Assembly: GCF_000344805.1 (NCBI RefSeq)
Contig: NC_020453.1
Coordinates: 8,164,001-8,228,000, forward strand
DNA length: 64,000 nucleotides
Direction: 5' to 3'
Origin: Bradyrhizobium oligotrophicum S58
Lineage (GTDB): Bacteria > Pseudomonadota > Alphaproteobacteria > Rhizobiales > Xanthobacteraceae
In this document: piece after piece, positions 54,279 to 62,987 of the stretch
Layout of the letters: each line of letters begins with the position of its first letter
Position numbering within the stretch: position 1 is the stretch's first letter
Translations under genes and position numbers: made by a program
The notes under the pieces: model-generated
Told to the model about the DNA's origin: nothing
Databases searched by the model: none
The model's input: only the letters and a program-made list of their open reading frames with translations

Positions 54279-55144
54279 AACGATTGGGCGAGATCGAGCG
54301 GCGTCACGACATGACGCACGAACGCTTCTTCGGTGATTTCTTCCAACAGCGCCCGGTCGTGATGACCGAGCAGATCTCGCATTGGCCGGCGCTCGCGGCC
54401 TGGGGGCCCGGCTACTTCAGGAGCCGTTACGGGCAGACGCCGGTTTGGCTCAGCCGCTACGATCCCTCATCCCAGCGGACCTTCCTGGAACAGAACATCG
54501 ACCACCAATTCCGCGAAGGCACCATGGCGGAATATGTCGACTCCCTGACATCCGAGAACGGTCGCTACTCCATTCGCGAAAGTGTCGGCCTGCTGCAACG
54601 AAATCCGGAACTGCTCGACGACCTCGATCATTTCCGGCCGTTCGGCTGCGTTCACGAGCCTCCCGACGATCAGTTCATGGCGCTCTGGTTCGCGCCGAAA
54701 GGAACCATCACGGGGATGCATATCGATGTCGGAGAGAATGTGCTGTTTCATCTGCACGGCCATAAGCACGTCCTGCTGTTCTCTCCCGACAACACCGCAC
54801 TGCTCTACGAAGAAGATCTCTCTCAGCTCGACGCACCGGGACTTGCCGATCGTGTCGATTCCGACACCCTTCAGATGTGGCGTCACTACGTGCGCTGGAG
54901 CAAGGTCAACGCGTTCAATCCTGATTTCGAGCGATTTCCCCTGCTCGGCGCGTCGAGCTATCTCGAAGCGATCATCGGGCCCGGCGACGCGCTCTACATC
55001 CCCTGTGGATGGTGGCACACCGTCCGCTCGCTCGACGTCACGATCAGCGTGTCGAAATCGGTGTTCAAGGACGAGTTCCTGCGGCCAGCGCCGCCATTGA
55101 CGGATGCCCGGCCAGTCGCAGCCACATGGGAGACGCGCTCATGA
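54275..55144 (+). CDS. JmjC/cupin-8-like Fe(II)/2-oxoglutarate oxygenase, copy 1
   Basis: 289 residues from a GTG overlapping the previous stop (GTGA); the paralogue's N-terminus (MRYAGTIERAPAMTHE) aligns with VKRLGEIERRHDMTHE, which supports this start. The iron ligands are visible as His149-x-Asp151 (GMHIDVGEN) and His248 (IPCGWWHTVRS). The family hydroxylates proteins or small molecules using O2 and 2-oxoglutarate. Its stop overlaps the start of copy 2 (ATGA). Confidence 0.9.
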   Translation: MKRLGEIERRHDMTHERFFGDFFQQRPVVMTEQISHWPALAAWGPGYFRSRYGQTPVWLSRYDPSSQRTFLEQNIDHQFREGTMAEYVDSLTSENGRYSIRESVGLLQRNPELLDDLDHFRPFGCVHEPPDDQFMALWFAPKGTITGMHIDVGENVLFHLHGHKHVLLFSPDNTALLYEEDLSQLDAPGLADRVDSDTLQMWRHYVRWSKVNAFNPDFERFPLLGASSYLEAIIGPGDALYIPCGWWHTVRSLDVTISVSKSVFKDEFLRPAPPLTDARPVAATWETRS

Positions 55145-55956
55145 GATACGCGGGAACGATCGAACGGGCTCCGGCGATGACGCACGAGCACTTCTACGAC
55201 GCGTTCTTCCAGAAGCGGCCGGTCGCCATGCCGCAGAAGATCTCGCATTGGCCGGCGCTGACACAATGGAGCCCGGAGTTCTTCAAGCGCAGCTATGGCG
55301 ATCTGCCGGTGTGGTTGAGTCGCTATGACCCCCACTCGGAACGATCCTATCTCGACCAGCATATCGAATACGCCAGCCGCAAGACGACCATGGCCGACTA
55401 TGTCGACGCACTGTCCGGAGACCACGGCTTTTTCTCGATCCGGGAAAGCATCGGGATGCTGCAGAGCCATCCGGAATTGCTCGAGCATGTCGACGGCTTC
55501 CGGCCGTTCGGATGCAGTAGCGAACCGCCCGCCAGCCAATATATGGCTCTGTGGTTCAGTCCGGGCCACGACACCACCGGGATGCATATCGATGTGGCGG
55601 AGGGATTGTTGTTCCACATCTACGGGCACAAACGGGTTATCCTGCTCGCACCGGATCAGACCGGGCTGGTCTATGAGGACGATCTGAACAAGCTCTATGC
55701 CAGGGGCCTCGAAGACCGGATTGATCCCGAGGATCTCGAGATGTGGCGAAACTTCGTCCGCTGGAGCAAGGTCAACCCGTTCGAACCGGACTTCGAGCGA
55801 TTTCCAGCGCTGCGCGAGGCGACCTATTTCGACGTCGTCATCAACCCAGGCGATGTGCTCTATATTCCGCTCGGCTGGTGGCATGCCGTGCGATCGCTCG
55901 ATACCACGATCAGCATTTCCAAATCACTCTTCAAAGACGAATTCCTGCGCGCATGA
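55141..55956 (+). CDS. JmjC/cupin-8-like Fe(II)/2-oxoglutarate oxygenase, copy 2
   Basis: 271 residues. Tandem paralogue of the preceding protein, aligning almost without gaps; His149, Asp151 (GMHIDVAEG) and His248 (IPLGWWHAVRS) fall at identical positions. Shared blocks include KISHWPALTQW, PVWLSRYDP and RPFGC.SEPP. Both copies retain the metal site, so two successive or alternative hydroxylations are plausible. The stop overlaps the next gene's start. Confidence 0.9.
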   Translation: MRYAGTIERAPAMTHEHFYDAFFQKRPVAMPQKISHWPALTQWSPEFFKRSYGDLPVWLSRYDPHSERSYLDQHIEYASRKTTMADYVDALSGDHGFFSIRESIGMLQSHPELLEHVDGFRPFGCSSEPPASQYMALWFSPGHDTTGMHIDVAEGLLFHIYGHKRVILLAPDQTGLVYEDDLNKLYARGLEDRIDPEDLEMWRNFVRWSKVNPFEPDFERFPALREATYFDVVINPGDVLYIPLGWWHAVRSLDTTISISKSLFKDEFLRA

Positions 55957-56987
55957 CGGGTCCCGATCAACCTGCCGACTGGCAATGGTCCCTGGACCCG
56001 CCCCTGCTGCGGGACGCGTTGTCGCGCTTCGGATGCAAGCCAGAGACCGCCGAACCGGTCGGAAGCTTCATCAGCAAGGTCTACGCCTGCCAGCGCGAAC
56101 ACGACTGGATCGCGTTGAAGATCACGCCTGACTGGTTTCACGATCGGAACGAGATTCTCGCCGAATTGGATTTCATCATCTTTCTCGATCGAAACAATGT
56201 GCCGGTGTTGCGCCCGGTGCGATCGGACGGCAATCAGCTGGTCGAAGTGATCCCGAGCGACGATGCCGATCTGCTGGCATATGCCTCGCAATGGATTGAC
56301 GGCGAGGCTGTCGAAGGCCCGGACTGGACTGCGGATTACTTTCGGCGCGCCGGCGCCATGATGGGACATATTCACGCTGCCTCGACGCTCTACCCGACCG
56401 TGAGGAAACGTCAGCGACGGCCGCACTGGGACCATGACGACTACTACGAGGAGAGGCTCGCCAGACTTCCGGCCCGGCTGTCGCACATCGCGGCAAATGC
56501 CAGACAGCTGGTGGAGCGGCTGCGAGGCCTGCCGAGCGACCCCGCGCATTTCGGCTTGCTGCATGGCGACATGAACGTCGGCAATCTGCTGTGCTGCGAT
56601 GACGGCAGCATGCGGGTGATCGACTTCGAGAACTGCTACTATGGCTGGTTCATGGACGACATCGCAGCGGCCCTGTACTACACCGCGCATGATCGCTGGG
56701 AATATTTTCCCGGCGATACCTACCTGCAATGGAGTGCCGCGAACGGGCTGGCGCCGGATGGCGCCGCGTTCGGCAACTTCTATCTGACGCATTTTCTCGA
56801 GGGCTACACCTCCGTTCGCCCGGTTGGCGGGGAATGGATCGCGCGGATACCCGACTTTCTTCATCTGCGGCATCTGGACGAGTTTCTGGCCAAGTTCGAC
56901 GGGTCGCCCTCATTGTTCGATGCGGAAGGCAATCGTGCGACCCTCGAGAGCTACGTCCGCGAGCTCGAGGCCGGGATCTTCCTGTGA
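55953..56987 (+). CDS. Aminoglycoside-phosphotransferase-fold kinase (copy 2)
   Basis: 344 residues from the ATG at 55953 (ATGA overlap with copy 2 oxygenase). Homoserine-kinase-II/APH-like: LHGDMNVGNLLCCDDGSMRVIDFENCYYGWFMDDIAAALYY gives the catalytic Asp-Asn and the metal-binding Asp. Also NEILAELDFIIFLDRNNVPVLRPV in the N-lobe. Only distantly similar to the kinase at 46356-47690. Last gene of the rightward operon; convergent with the radical SAM 2 gene 20 bases away. Confidence 0.88.
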   Translation: MTGPDQPADWQWSLDPPLLRDALSRFGCKPETAEPVGSFISKVYACQREHDWIALKITPDWFHDRNEILAELDFIIFLDRNNVPVLRPVRSDGNQLVEVIPSDDADLLAYASQWIDGEAVEGPDWTADYFRRAGAMMGHIHAASTLYPTVRKRQRRPHWDHDDYYEERLARLPARLSHIAANARQLVERLRGLPSDPAHFGLLHGDMNVGNLLCCDDGSMRVIDFENCYYGWFMDDIAAALYYTAHDRWEYFPGDTYLQWSAANGLAPDGAAFGNFYLTHFLEGYTSVRPVGGEWIARIPDFLHLRHLDEFLAKFDGSPSLFDAEGNRATLESYVRELEAGIFL

Positions 56988-57006
56988 CAGCCGCCGCGCG
57001 CCCCGC

Positions 57007-58470
57007 TCAGGTCTTGTCGCCGGCCGGCTTCCACGCCAGATCGTAGCCGGCGAAGTCCGGCACCGCAGCGCCGAGCACGTCCTGCGCAAACGGCCGGAAG
57101 TCATCCGGCGCGGCCCGCGAGATTGCAGCCGACCAGGCCGACGCAGCATCCTCCTCATGCCCCTGGCGCCGGACGATGTCGAGCATCACGCGCCTGCGGT
57201 CGGGCGTGATGCCGGGATGGGTGAGCACCCACTCCCGCATCCGCGCGTTGTGATCGATGTAGAGACGCTCATTCAGCGCATCCAGCCGATGATAATAGTC
57301 CGCCGGCGTCATCTGAAGCGGCAGCCGCATCGACAGGATTTCGTTGCCGATACAGAGATAGGAAGGGTCGAAGATCCGGCCCTGCGCCAGATGGTCCTGG
57401 TGAAGGCCGGTTTCCGGCAGCGAGAACGGCACGAACACCATCGGCAGCACGTTGGGGCACTTCTCGGTCAATTCGACCAGGTAGGACGTCGTCTCCTGTT
57501 CGAAATCCCTGGCACTGAGGCCATAGATATAATTGACGATGATGAAGAACGGACATTGCGCGCAGATATCGATCAGATCCGACCGCCTGTTCTTCGCGTA
57601 GTCGGCATGGATGTTTTCAAGTCCGACCTCCAGCAGCACGAAACCGGCGTCCGTGAACAGGCGGCGCATCTCCGGCTGCCGGAGCGCCGACGACGTCGTG
57701 AATCCCATTGCGTAGCGATCGCCAAGCCCGCTCAGCCCATGCATGATGGCCTTGCCATGCTCGCCCAATCCAAACAGCGGATCGTTGAAGACGATCAGCT
57801 TCTCGTCACAGGATGCAATATCTGCAACCACATCGGCCGCGTCGATGGTTGAAAAGTTGGTCTCGGCATCGGTGCAGAACGAACAGGTATACGGACATCC
57901 CGTCGAGGCCAATGCGTTGCGAAAGCCTTGCGCGGGAACGAATCCCCGCGCCTGAAACTCCGAATAATGCGGCAGGCGATCGATGGAACGCGTCGTCGCG
58001 TAGCTGCGCTGCAGCCTGCCTTGGCCCACGTCATCCAGGATCTGCAGGAACAGCGCCTGGTCGCACTTCTTGACGATCGCATCGGCTCCGGCGCGGTAGC
58101 AATGTTCGGGAAAGCTGACCGCATGTGGACCGCACACCACGATGCAGCCATCGGTCTGGGCCCGATAGGCCTCGATGGCGTTCTTCAGGGCATAGGCAGC
58201 AACGCTGAACAGCACGATGAAGACGACGTCGGCGGCGGCGCCGCGCCGGCGCGATTCCGGCTCCCAGATCACCTCGACCTCCGCGCCACGCTGGGCCGCC
58301 CACGCCGCGCAACTCAACAGCATGATGGACTGGCGATCGTCACGGGTATCGCTGCAATAGCGATCGATCGTGACCGGATATCCCGCGGCGAGATGCTCAA
58401 AGGCCACCCGCAACGGACGCGAGCGCTGGCCGCGTGCCCCGGGACGTGAGATCGTGCGGACCGCTCCCAT
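57007..58470 (-). CDS. Cobalamin-type radical SAM protein 2
   Basis: 487 residues. N-terminal B12-binding-like domain (residues ~20-150: DVVFIVLFSVAAYALKNAIEAYRAQTDGCIVVCGPHAVSFPEHCYRAGAD). The radical SAM core has a canonical motif Cys192-PYT-Cys196-SF-Cys199 (STGCPYTCSFC). Later blocks: LIVFNDPLFGLGEHG, LLEVGLENIHADYAKNRR. The C-terminal ~150 residues are outside known cores. Class B-like; may methylate or rearrange an unactivated carbon. It is the last gene of the leftward SpeD-headed operon, four bases after the desaturase gene. Confidence 0.92.
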   Translation of the reverse strand: MGAVRTISRPGARGQRSRPLRVAFEHLAAGYPVTIDRYCSDTRDDRQSIMLLSCAAWAAQRGAEVEVIWEPESRRRGAAADVVFIVLFSVAAYALKNAIEAYRAQTDGCIVVCGPHAVSFPEHCYRAGADAIVKKCDQALFLQILDDVGQGRLQRSYATTRSIDRLPHYSEFQARGFVPAQGFRNALASTGCPYTCSFCTDAETNFSTIDAADVVADIASCDEKLIVFNDPLFGLGEHGKAIMHGLSGLGDRYAMGFTTSSALRQPEMRRLFTDAGFVLLEVGLENIHADYAKNRRSDLIDICAQCPFFIIVNYIYGLSARDFEQETTSYLVELTEKCPNVLPMVFVPFSLPETGLHQDHLAQGRIFDPSYLCIGNEILSMRLPLQMTPADYYHRLDALNERLYIDHNARMREWVLTHPGITPDRRRVMLDIVRRQGHEEDAASAWSAAISRAAPDDFRPFAQDVLGAAVPDFAGYDLAWKPAGDKT

Positions 58471-58473
58471 CGC

Positions 58474-59424
58474 TCAACCCGGCGCCGGCACGTTCGGCGA
58501 CGCGTCGATATGACCGGACATCAGCCGGTTGCGCGTGCTGTTGACGAAGAACAGCATGCGGACAAAGGCGATCGGGTTGAACAGGATGGCGCTGTTGAGC
58601 GCGACCGAGACCGGCGCACCGTGATCCCGGTAGTCCGCTTCCCACGCGGCCTGCCGACGCGGCAACTCGGTCCAGTAGATGCCGGGCGCGCGATGGTGGG
58701 TGAGATGGGTCGAGATATTGTGCAGATCGAGGGCGGAGAGGAATCGGCGGTAGCGGCTGTCGAGCGGAACGTAGGTGGCATAGCGATAGGGATCGGCGGG
58801 TACGCCGGGGACATGGTCGGTGTAGTTGTACACCGCTACCATCAGGGTCGATCCAACCCACGTCACTGGAAGCCAGAACAGAACGGCCGCGCGCCAATCC
58901 AGCAGCGCCAGCACCGCGGCCAGCACCAGCGTCAGAACGAGGCTCGCGATGCATTCGACTTGGTGGCGCGCCTTCATCTCACGGAAGAACTGAAGAACGT
59001 GAAGCTCGCGCAGCGCCAGGCGAAGATAGGCCCAGATACTGGCGTGAGCGGCCGCATCGCGAACCAGCGTCGTGGTCGTATCGGCGTCGCCGTTGTTGAA
59101 GCGGTGATGATGGAAATGCAGGTACCGGTACCAGATCGCCGGCAATGGCAGGACGCAGAAGCAGAGCCGATGCGCCATGTTCAGAGCGGGACTGCGAAAG
59201 ACCGGAAAATGCGTGGTCCAGTGCAGAATGGCTTCGAGACGTCCGGCCAGGATGCAGCCGACCCACAGCATGATCAGTTTCGCCCATAGCGGTGCGGCCT
59301 CGAAGTGCCGGAACAGCAGCAGCAGGAAAGCGACGATCAACCCGAGATAGGCAACCAGCACGCCCCCGCCCCAGCGGACCGAGGACGCATCGTCTGCCGT
59401 CGCGCCTGCCGCCTTATCGGTCAT
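58474..59424 (-). CDS. Membrane fatty-acid desaturase/hydroxylase-family protein
   Basis: 316 residues from the ATG at 59424, which overlaps the ligase stop by 11 bases; the frame is open further upstream, inside the ligase gene. Four or more membrane helices. The three histidine boxes of non-haem di-iron desaturases are present: HWTTHF, HFHHHRF and NISTHLTHH. Such enzymes desaturate or hydroxylate acyl or alkyl chains. Its place after an acyl ligase suggests an acyl or amine substrate, not bulk membrane lipid. Confidence 0.9.
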   Translation of the reverse strand: MTDKAAGATADDASSVRWGGGVLVAYLGLIVAFLLLLFRHFEAAPLWAKLIMLWVGCILAGRLEAILHWTTHFPVFRSPALNMAHRLCFCVLPLPAIWYRYLHFHHHRFNNGDADTTTTLVRDAAAHASIWAYLRLALRELHVLQFFREMKARHQVECIASLVLTLVLAAVLALLDWRAAVLFWLPVTWVGSTLMVAVYNYTDHVPGVPADPYRYATYVPLDSRYRRFLSALDLHNISTHLTHHRAPGIYWTELPRRQAAWEADYRDHGAPVSVALNSAILFNPIAFVRMLFFVNSTRNRLMSGHIDASPNVPAPG

Positions 59425-60835
59425 GGTCGACCAGCGAAATGGCGGCCTTGGTCTTGGTGCCGCGTGCATAGGGGATCGCCGCGACGATCTCGACGCCGAC
59501 CTCGACGCCGTCGCCAAGCAGGCCCCGCATCCGCGCCTCGATCTTTTCGCGCGCCACATGATCGATCGGGCCCGACGGGCTCGCGGCAGGAACCAGATAG
59601 ACACCGACCCTGTCGCGGGCGTGCTGAACGATCTGGTACTGGATGCCGTTGACCGGAATGCGGGACTCCAGCACCCAGTTGTAGGCATCGTCCATGATCG
59701 TGCCCGCAGGCACGATCATGCCCGATTGGGTGACGAAGCTGTCGCCGATCCGGCCCATCGGCTGGGAGATCCGGCCGAAGGTGCAACCGCATCGGCATCG
59801 CGTCTCGTTGCCGAGCGCGCTGGCGAAGTCACCCTGGCGATAGCGGATCAACGGCGTCGCTTCGTTGACGAGATTGGTGCCGACCACCTCTCCCATCTGA
59901 TCCGTCGCGCATCTGCTGCCGGTGTCGGGATCGATGATCTCCAGAAAACACGCATCCTCTTCGAGATGGTAGCTGCCGAACGGGCATTCGAGCGCGATCC
60001 GGATCAATTCCTCGCTCGAATATTCGTCGCAGATCGGCACCCCCAGCGCGTGTGACAGCTCCAGCCGTTCAGCACGGGTGGATGCCTCGGAATGGGTGAT
60101 GACGAGCCTCACCCCGCATTCGGAGAGGTGGATGTGAGCGCGCGCCAACTCGCGCAGATAGCTCGGATAGAGGGAGATCACCGACGGTCGCTGCTCGCGA
60201 ATGACGCGGCACGCCTGCGCGACCGGGGTGCGGGTCGACAGGAAATCCTGCGGAAACAGTCCGTCCGTCGAGCTGAACCACCAGGGGCAGGTGATGATGA
60301 AGAGCGTCGCATCGGCCGATCCCACCTGCCCGCCGCTCTGGAAGATGTTCTGCCGGGCCATCTGCAGATTTTCGAAATGCACGCCGTTCTCGCTGACCGC
60401 GAGATACACGAATCGCCCGGAGGATCCGGAGCTGGTGGTCATGAACTCGACGTCGTGCATGCTGCTGACCGAATGGTCCGGCCAGCCGGCGATGAGCTCG
60501 TCCTTGGTCAGGAATGGAAGGCGCTCGAAATCGGCCCAGCCCCGCAGGTCGGCGGGCGCAAATCCGACGGCACGATATTTCTCCCGATACAGTGGGACCG
60601 TCTCATAGGCGTGGGCGACGATCTGCTGAATGCGGCGAAACTGCCAATCCCGGATCGCCTCGATCGAGGCCTGCCGCAGCGCGACCATGCGGTCGAAATC
60701 GGCGTCATAGCGCTCGCGCAACTTGCGGTGATCGGACGCTGTTTCGGCCCTGATGAGATCGGGGCCGATCTTCGCCTCCATCCATCGCTCGCTATTCCTC
60801 GAATATGGGCCTTCGGTCGCGTCGGTACGATCCAT
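59414..60835 (-). CDS. Adenylate-forming acyl ligase (PaaK/F390-synthetase-like)
   Basis: 473 residues. ANL superfamily, phenylacetate-CoA-ligase branch: N-terminal RRIQQIVAHAYETVPLYREKYRAVGF, Gly/Ser-rich ATP loop MTTSSGSSGRF, then EYSSEELIRIALECPFG, VGTNLVNEATPLIRYRQGDFA, and a Cys-rich RCRCGCTFGRI segment. It activates a carboxylate with ATP for transfer to CoA or an amine; the substrate is unknown. It lies 25 bases after the phosphatase gene. Confidence 0.88.
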   Translation of the reverse strand: MDRTDATEGPYSRNSERWMEAKIGPDLIRAETASDHRKLRERYDADFDRMVALRQASIEAIRDWQFRRIQQIVAHAYETVPLYREKYRAVGFAPADLRGWADFERLPFLTKDELIAGWPDHSVSSMHDVEFMTTSSGSSGRFVYLAVSENGVHFENLQMARQNIFQSGGQVGSADATLFIITCPWWFSSTDGLFPQDFLSTRTPVAQACRVIREQRPSVISLYPSYLRELARAHIHLSECGVRLVITHSEASTRAERLELSHALGVPICDEYSSEELIRIALECPFGSYHLEEDACFLEIIDPDTGSRCATDQMGEVVGTNLVNEATPLIRYRQGDFASALGNETRCRCGCTFGRISQPMGRIGDSFVTQSGMIVPAGTIMDDAYNWVLESRIPVNGIQYQIVQHARDRVGVYLVPAASPSGPIDHVAREKIEARMRGLLGDGVEVGVEIVAAIPYARGTKTKAAISLVDHDR

Positions 60836-60860
60836 CGCGGGCTCTCGTGCTGGTCGTCAT

Positions 60861-62174
60861 TCAATTATCGTTGCGGTCGCCGTGGCTCCTGGTGAGCGGG
60901 ACCGGACAATACGACCCCGCGGTCCGGCCGCTTGCCGGCCCGGGCCAATCGGTCGGGCAAGGCGGCTCGTCGGGCTCGGATGTCGGCGGCTGCGCGGCGC
61001 AATAGGACGCGACGTCCGATGGCGGCTGACAGTCGGACGGCGCGGGCACACAGCCTTGCGGCACCTGCTGCCGATAGACATCGATCGGCGCACTTTGTTT
61101 GACGGAGTAGAAGCAGAACTCCATCTCGCGGCTATTGGCCACGACCAGCATCGCGCCGTGTGCTCCATTGTAGCGCTTCTGGCTGCCGGGCTGCACCGGA
61201 CAGCTCTTCTGATCGTACACATACGGATTGCCGCCCAGACCATTGACGAAATATGGCATGCCCTCGATTTCGAGGCGCTCATAGGCGTGTTCGTGGCCGG
61301 TCAGGATCGACGTCGCGCACCATTGCTTGAAGGGCCAGCGCATCCAGGCGCCAGGCGCATCCTCGCGCGCGGTGGTATAGGGCGGGTGATGGAAGTACAC
61401 CAGTTTCCATGGCGCCTTCGATGCCGCGAGCGCGTCCCTCAACCAGCCCGCCTGCTTGGAATTGCAGCAGGTCCCATCCTGCTCATGATAGTCGCTGTCC
61501 AGCCCGAACAGTTCGACCAGCGGACTTGGCGCGACGTTATAGTAACGCCCCTGCACCGGCGGCTGCGTGTTCGGCGAATATTGCTTGAGATAGTCGAAGA
61601 AATCCAAATACGGATAGGGCGTGCCCCAGGCATATTGAGGATCCTTGCGCACCGTTCCCCAGTCGTGGTTGCCGAGGGTCGGGAAGAACTTCTTCTCGCG
61701 GACGAAGTTGCCGTAGTGATCCGCGATGTTGCGCTTGATGGTGCTCTTCTTGCCGCTGTTGTAGTTGTCGTCCCCGACCGTGATCACGAAGTCGACCGAG
61801 AGCCGCTTGCGCCAGCCCTGAACCATCCTGGAGACGACGCCTTCGCATTGATACTTGCTGTAGCCGAAATCGCCGATCACGACAAAGCGGACCAGATTCG
61901 GGTCGGGCGTGATGCCCTTTCCGCAGGCGGCCAAATCGCTCTTGACCGGCTGCTCGCCGGCACTGCAGCTGACGGTGCGGTACTCGCAGCAAGGACAGGT
62001 CTCTTTCGCTTCGTTGCGGGCGTCCGCAAAGGAGCGTGCATCGCCCGCCTGCTGGGCCAGTAGCGGTGCCGACGGCCACGGCATCAGGACGACCGCGGCG
62101 AGGAAAGAACCACGGAGGAACGGCGGGCATCTGACAAAGGTCGAGGCGATACGGCGCAACCCGTCCGGCATCAT
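60861..62174 (-). CDS. Secreted purple-acid-phosphatase-like metallophosphoesterase
   Basis: 437 residues from the ATG at 62174, which shares one base with the SpeD-like stop (TGATG) after GGGAGGGAT. N-terminal signal peptide (SFLAAVVLMPWPSAPLLAQQ). Metallophosphoesterase motifs in order: GDFGYSK, GDDNYNSG, GNHDWG, HHPPYTT and GHEHAYER, the tartrate-resistant acid phosphatase pattern. Several Cys pairs, with a Pro/Cys-rich tail. An exported phosphatase alongside two intracellular kinases suggests a phosphorylated (self-protective or prodrug-like) intermediate that is unmasked outside; this is inference. Confidence 0.9.
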   Translation of the reverse strand: MMPDGLRRIASTFVRCPPFLRGSFLAAVVLMPWPSAPLLAQQAGDARSFADARNEAKETCPCCEYRTVSCSAGEQPVKSDLAACGKGITPDPNLVRFVVIGDFGYSKYQCEGVVSRMVQGWRKRLSVDFVITVGDDNYNSGKKSTIKRNIADHYGNFVREKKFFPTLGNHDWGTVRKDPQYAWGTPYPYLDFFDYLKQYSPNTQPPVQGRYYNVAPSPLVELFGLDSDYHEQDGTCCNSKQAGWLRDALAASKAPWKLVYFHHPPYTTAREDAPGAWMRWPFKQWCATSILTGHEHAYERLEIEGMPYFVNGLGGNPYVYDQKSCPVQPGSQKRYNGAHGAMLVVANSREMEFCFYSVKQSAPIDVYRQQVPQGCVPAPSDCQPPSDVASYCAAQPPTSEPDEPPCPTDWPGPASGRTAGSYCPVPLTRSHGDRNDN

Positions 62175-62656
62175 CAATCCCTCCCGCCTACTCGCCGCGG
62201 CGTCGCCGGCACGATCGGGCTGATCGCCGATTGATCGGCGGCGACCGCGGCATCGGCGGCCGGCGCTCCCGTCTCCAACTCGAGCGAGTGGCTCAAATCC
62301 GTGGTGCGAAGCGATTTGGTCATGAACGCTCGACTGACCAGGTCGACGACAACCGACGGATTGAACTTCCGGCAGGAAAACACATCCAGCACGAACTGGC
62401 TTTGCAGCGGCCAGGTATGGATGGCGCAATGAGAGGTCGAAAGAACCACGATGCCGGTGACGCCGCCTTCGTCCTCGAAGGGCTCGCAATTCATTCGCCG
62501 GATGTCCTCTTCGACCTCGTAGATATGAGGGGAGCCCAGCGCGCGCATGTTGAGAGCTTCGACCAGATCGTCCAGCAGGCCCTTGATCCGAGACATGCTG
62601 CGTAGCCGGTCGGGGTCGCCAATTCCGACCGCCTTGATGTGCCGCCCGAGGATCAC
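62174..62656 (-). CDS. S-adenosylmethionine decarboxylase (SpeD)-like protein
   Basis: 160 residues; the core matches small bacterial SpeD (TGIVVLSTSHCAIHTWPLQSQFVLDVFSCRKFNP). The Ser that becomes the pyruvoyl group is Ser75, with His76, His80 and Cys95 kept. The residue before the cleavage point is Thr74 where Glu is usual (ESH to TSH), and the C-terminal ~40 residues are an unrelated low-complexity tail. No aminopropyltransferase (SpeE) is encoded here, so it may feed another enzyme or decarboxylate another amino acid, as some SpeD homologues do. First gene of the leftward operon. Confidence 0.88.
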   Translation of the reverse strand: MILGRHIKAVGIGDPDRLRSMSRIKGLLDDLVEALNMRALGSPHIYEVEEDIRRMNCEPFEDEGGVTGIVVLSTSHCAIHTWPLQSQFVLDVFSCRKFNPSVVVDLVSRAFMTKSLRTTDLSHSLELETGAPAADAAVAADQSAISPIVPATPRRVGGRD

Positions 62657-62781
62657 GTGGGCCCCCTGCTTAAATCACTGGTCTGGTTCCGGCCGCAATC
62701 AAAGAGCGCCCGCGAAATACACCGGCGCGTAGCTCTGTGTCGTCCGCTTTCGCCTGATGAAAATTCGGCCCGCGGAGACTG

Positions 62782-62800
62782 GGTTGTAACCTATAATATC
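62782..62800 (-). promoter_or_regulatory. Candidate shared promoter/operator motif
   Basis: The minus strand reads GATATTATAGGTTACAACC, ~130 bases upstream of the SpeD-like start. It resembles the minus strand of 50425-50445, upstream of the DHS-like gene on the same strand. The surrounding ~330 bases (62657-62987) hold no supported gene. Confidence 0.4.
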
Positions 62801-62987
62801 TTCAATCTATGGTGTCTAGCTGTAATCCGAGCGTTTCTCAACCGATACGGATGTTGCGCCGTTGGCGGATGTGACGCTGCGACACCACGCGATCAGGGAC
62901 ATCTATTCCAATCAGTTTGGTTCCATCGATGTCGAGATCAGCCCGGTGTCGAACAGCCGCAGATGCTCTACCATAGCTGGTTGGATT

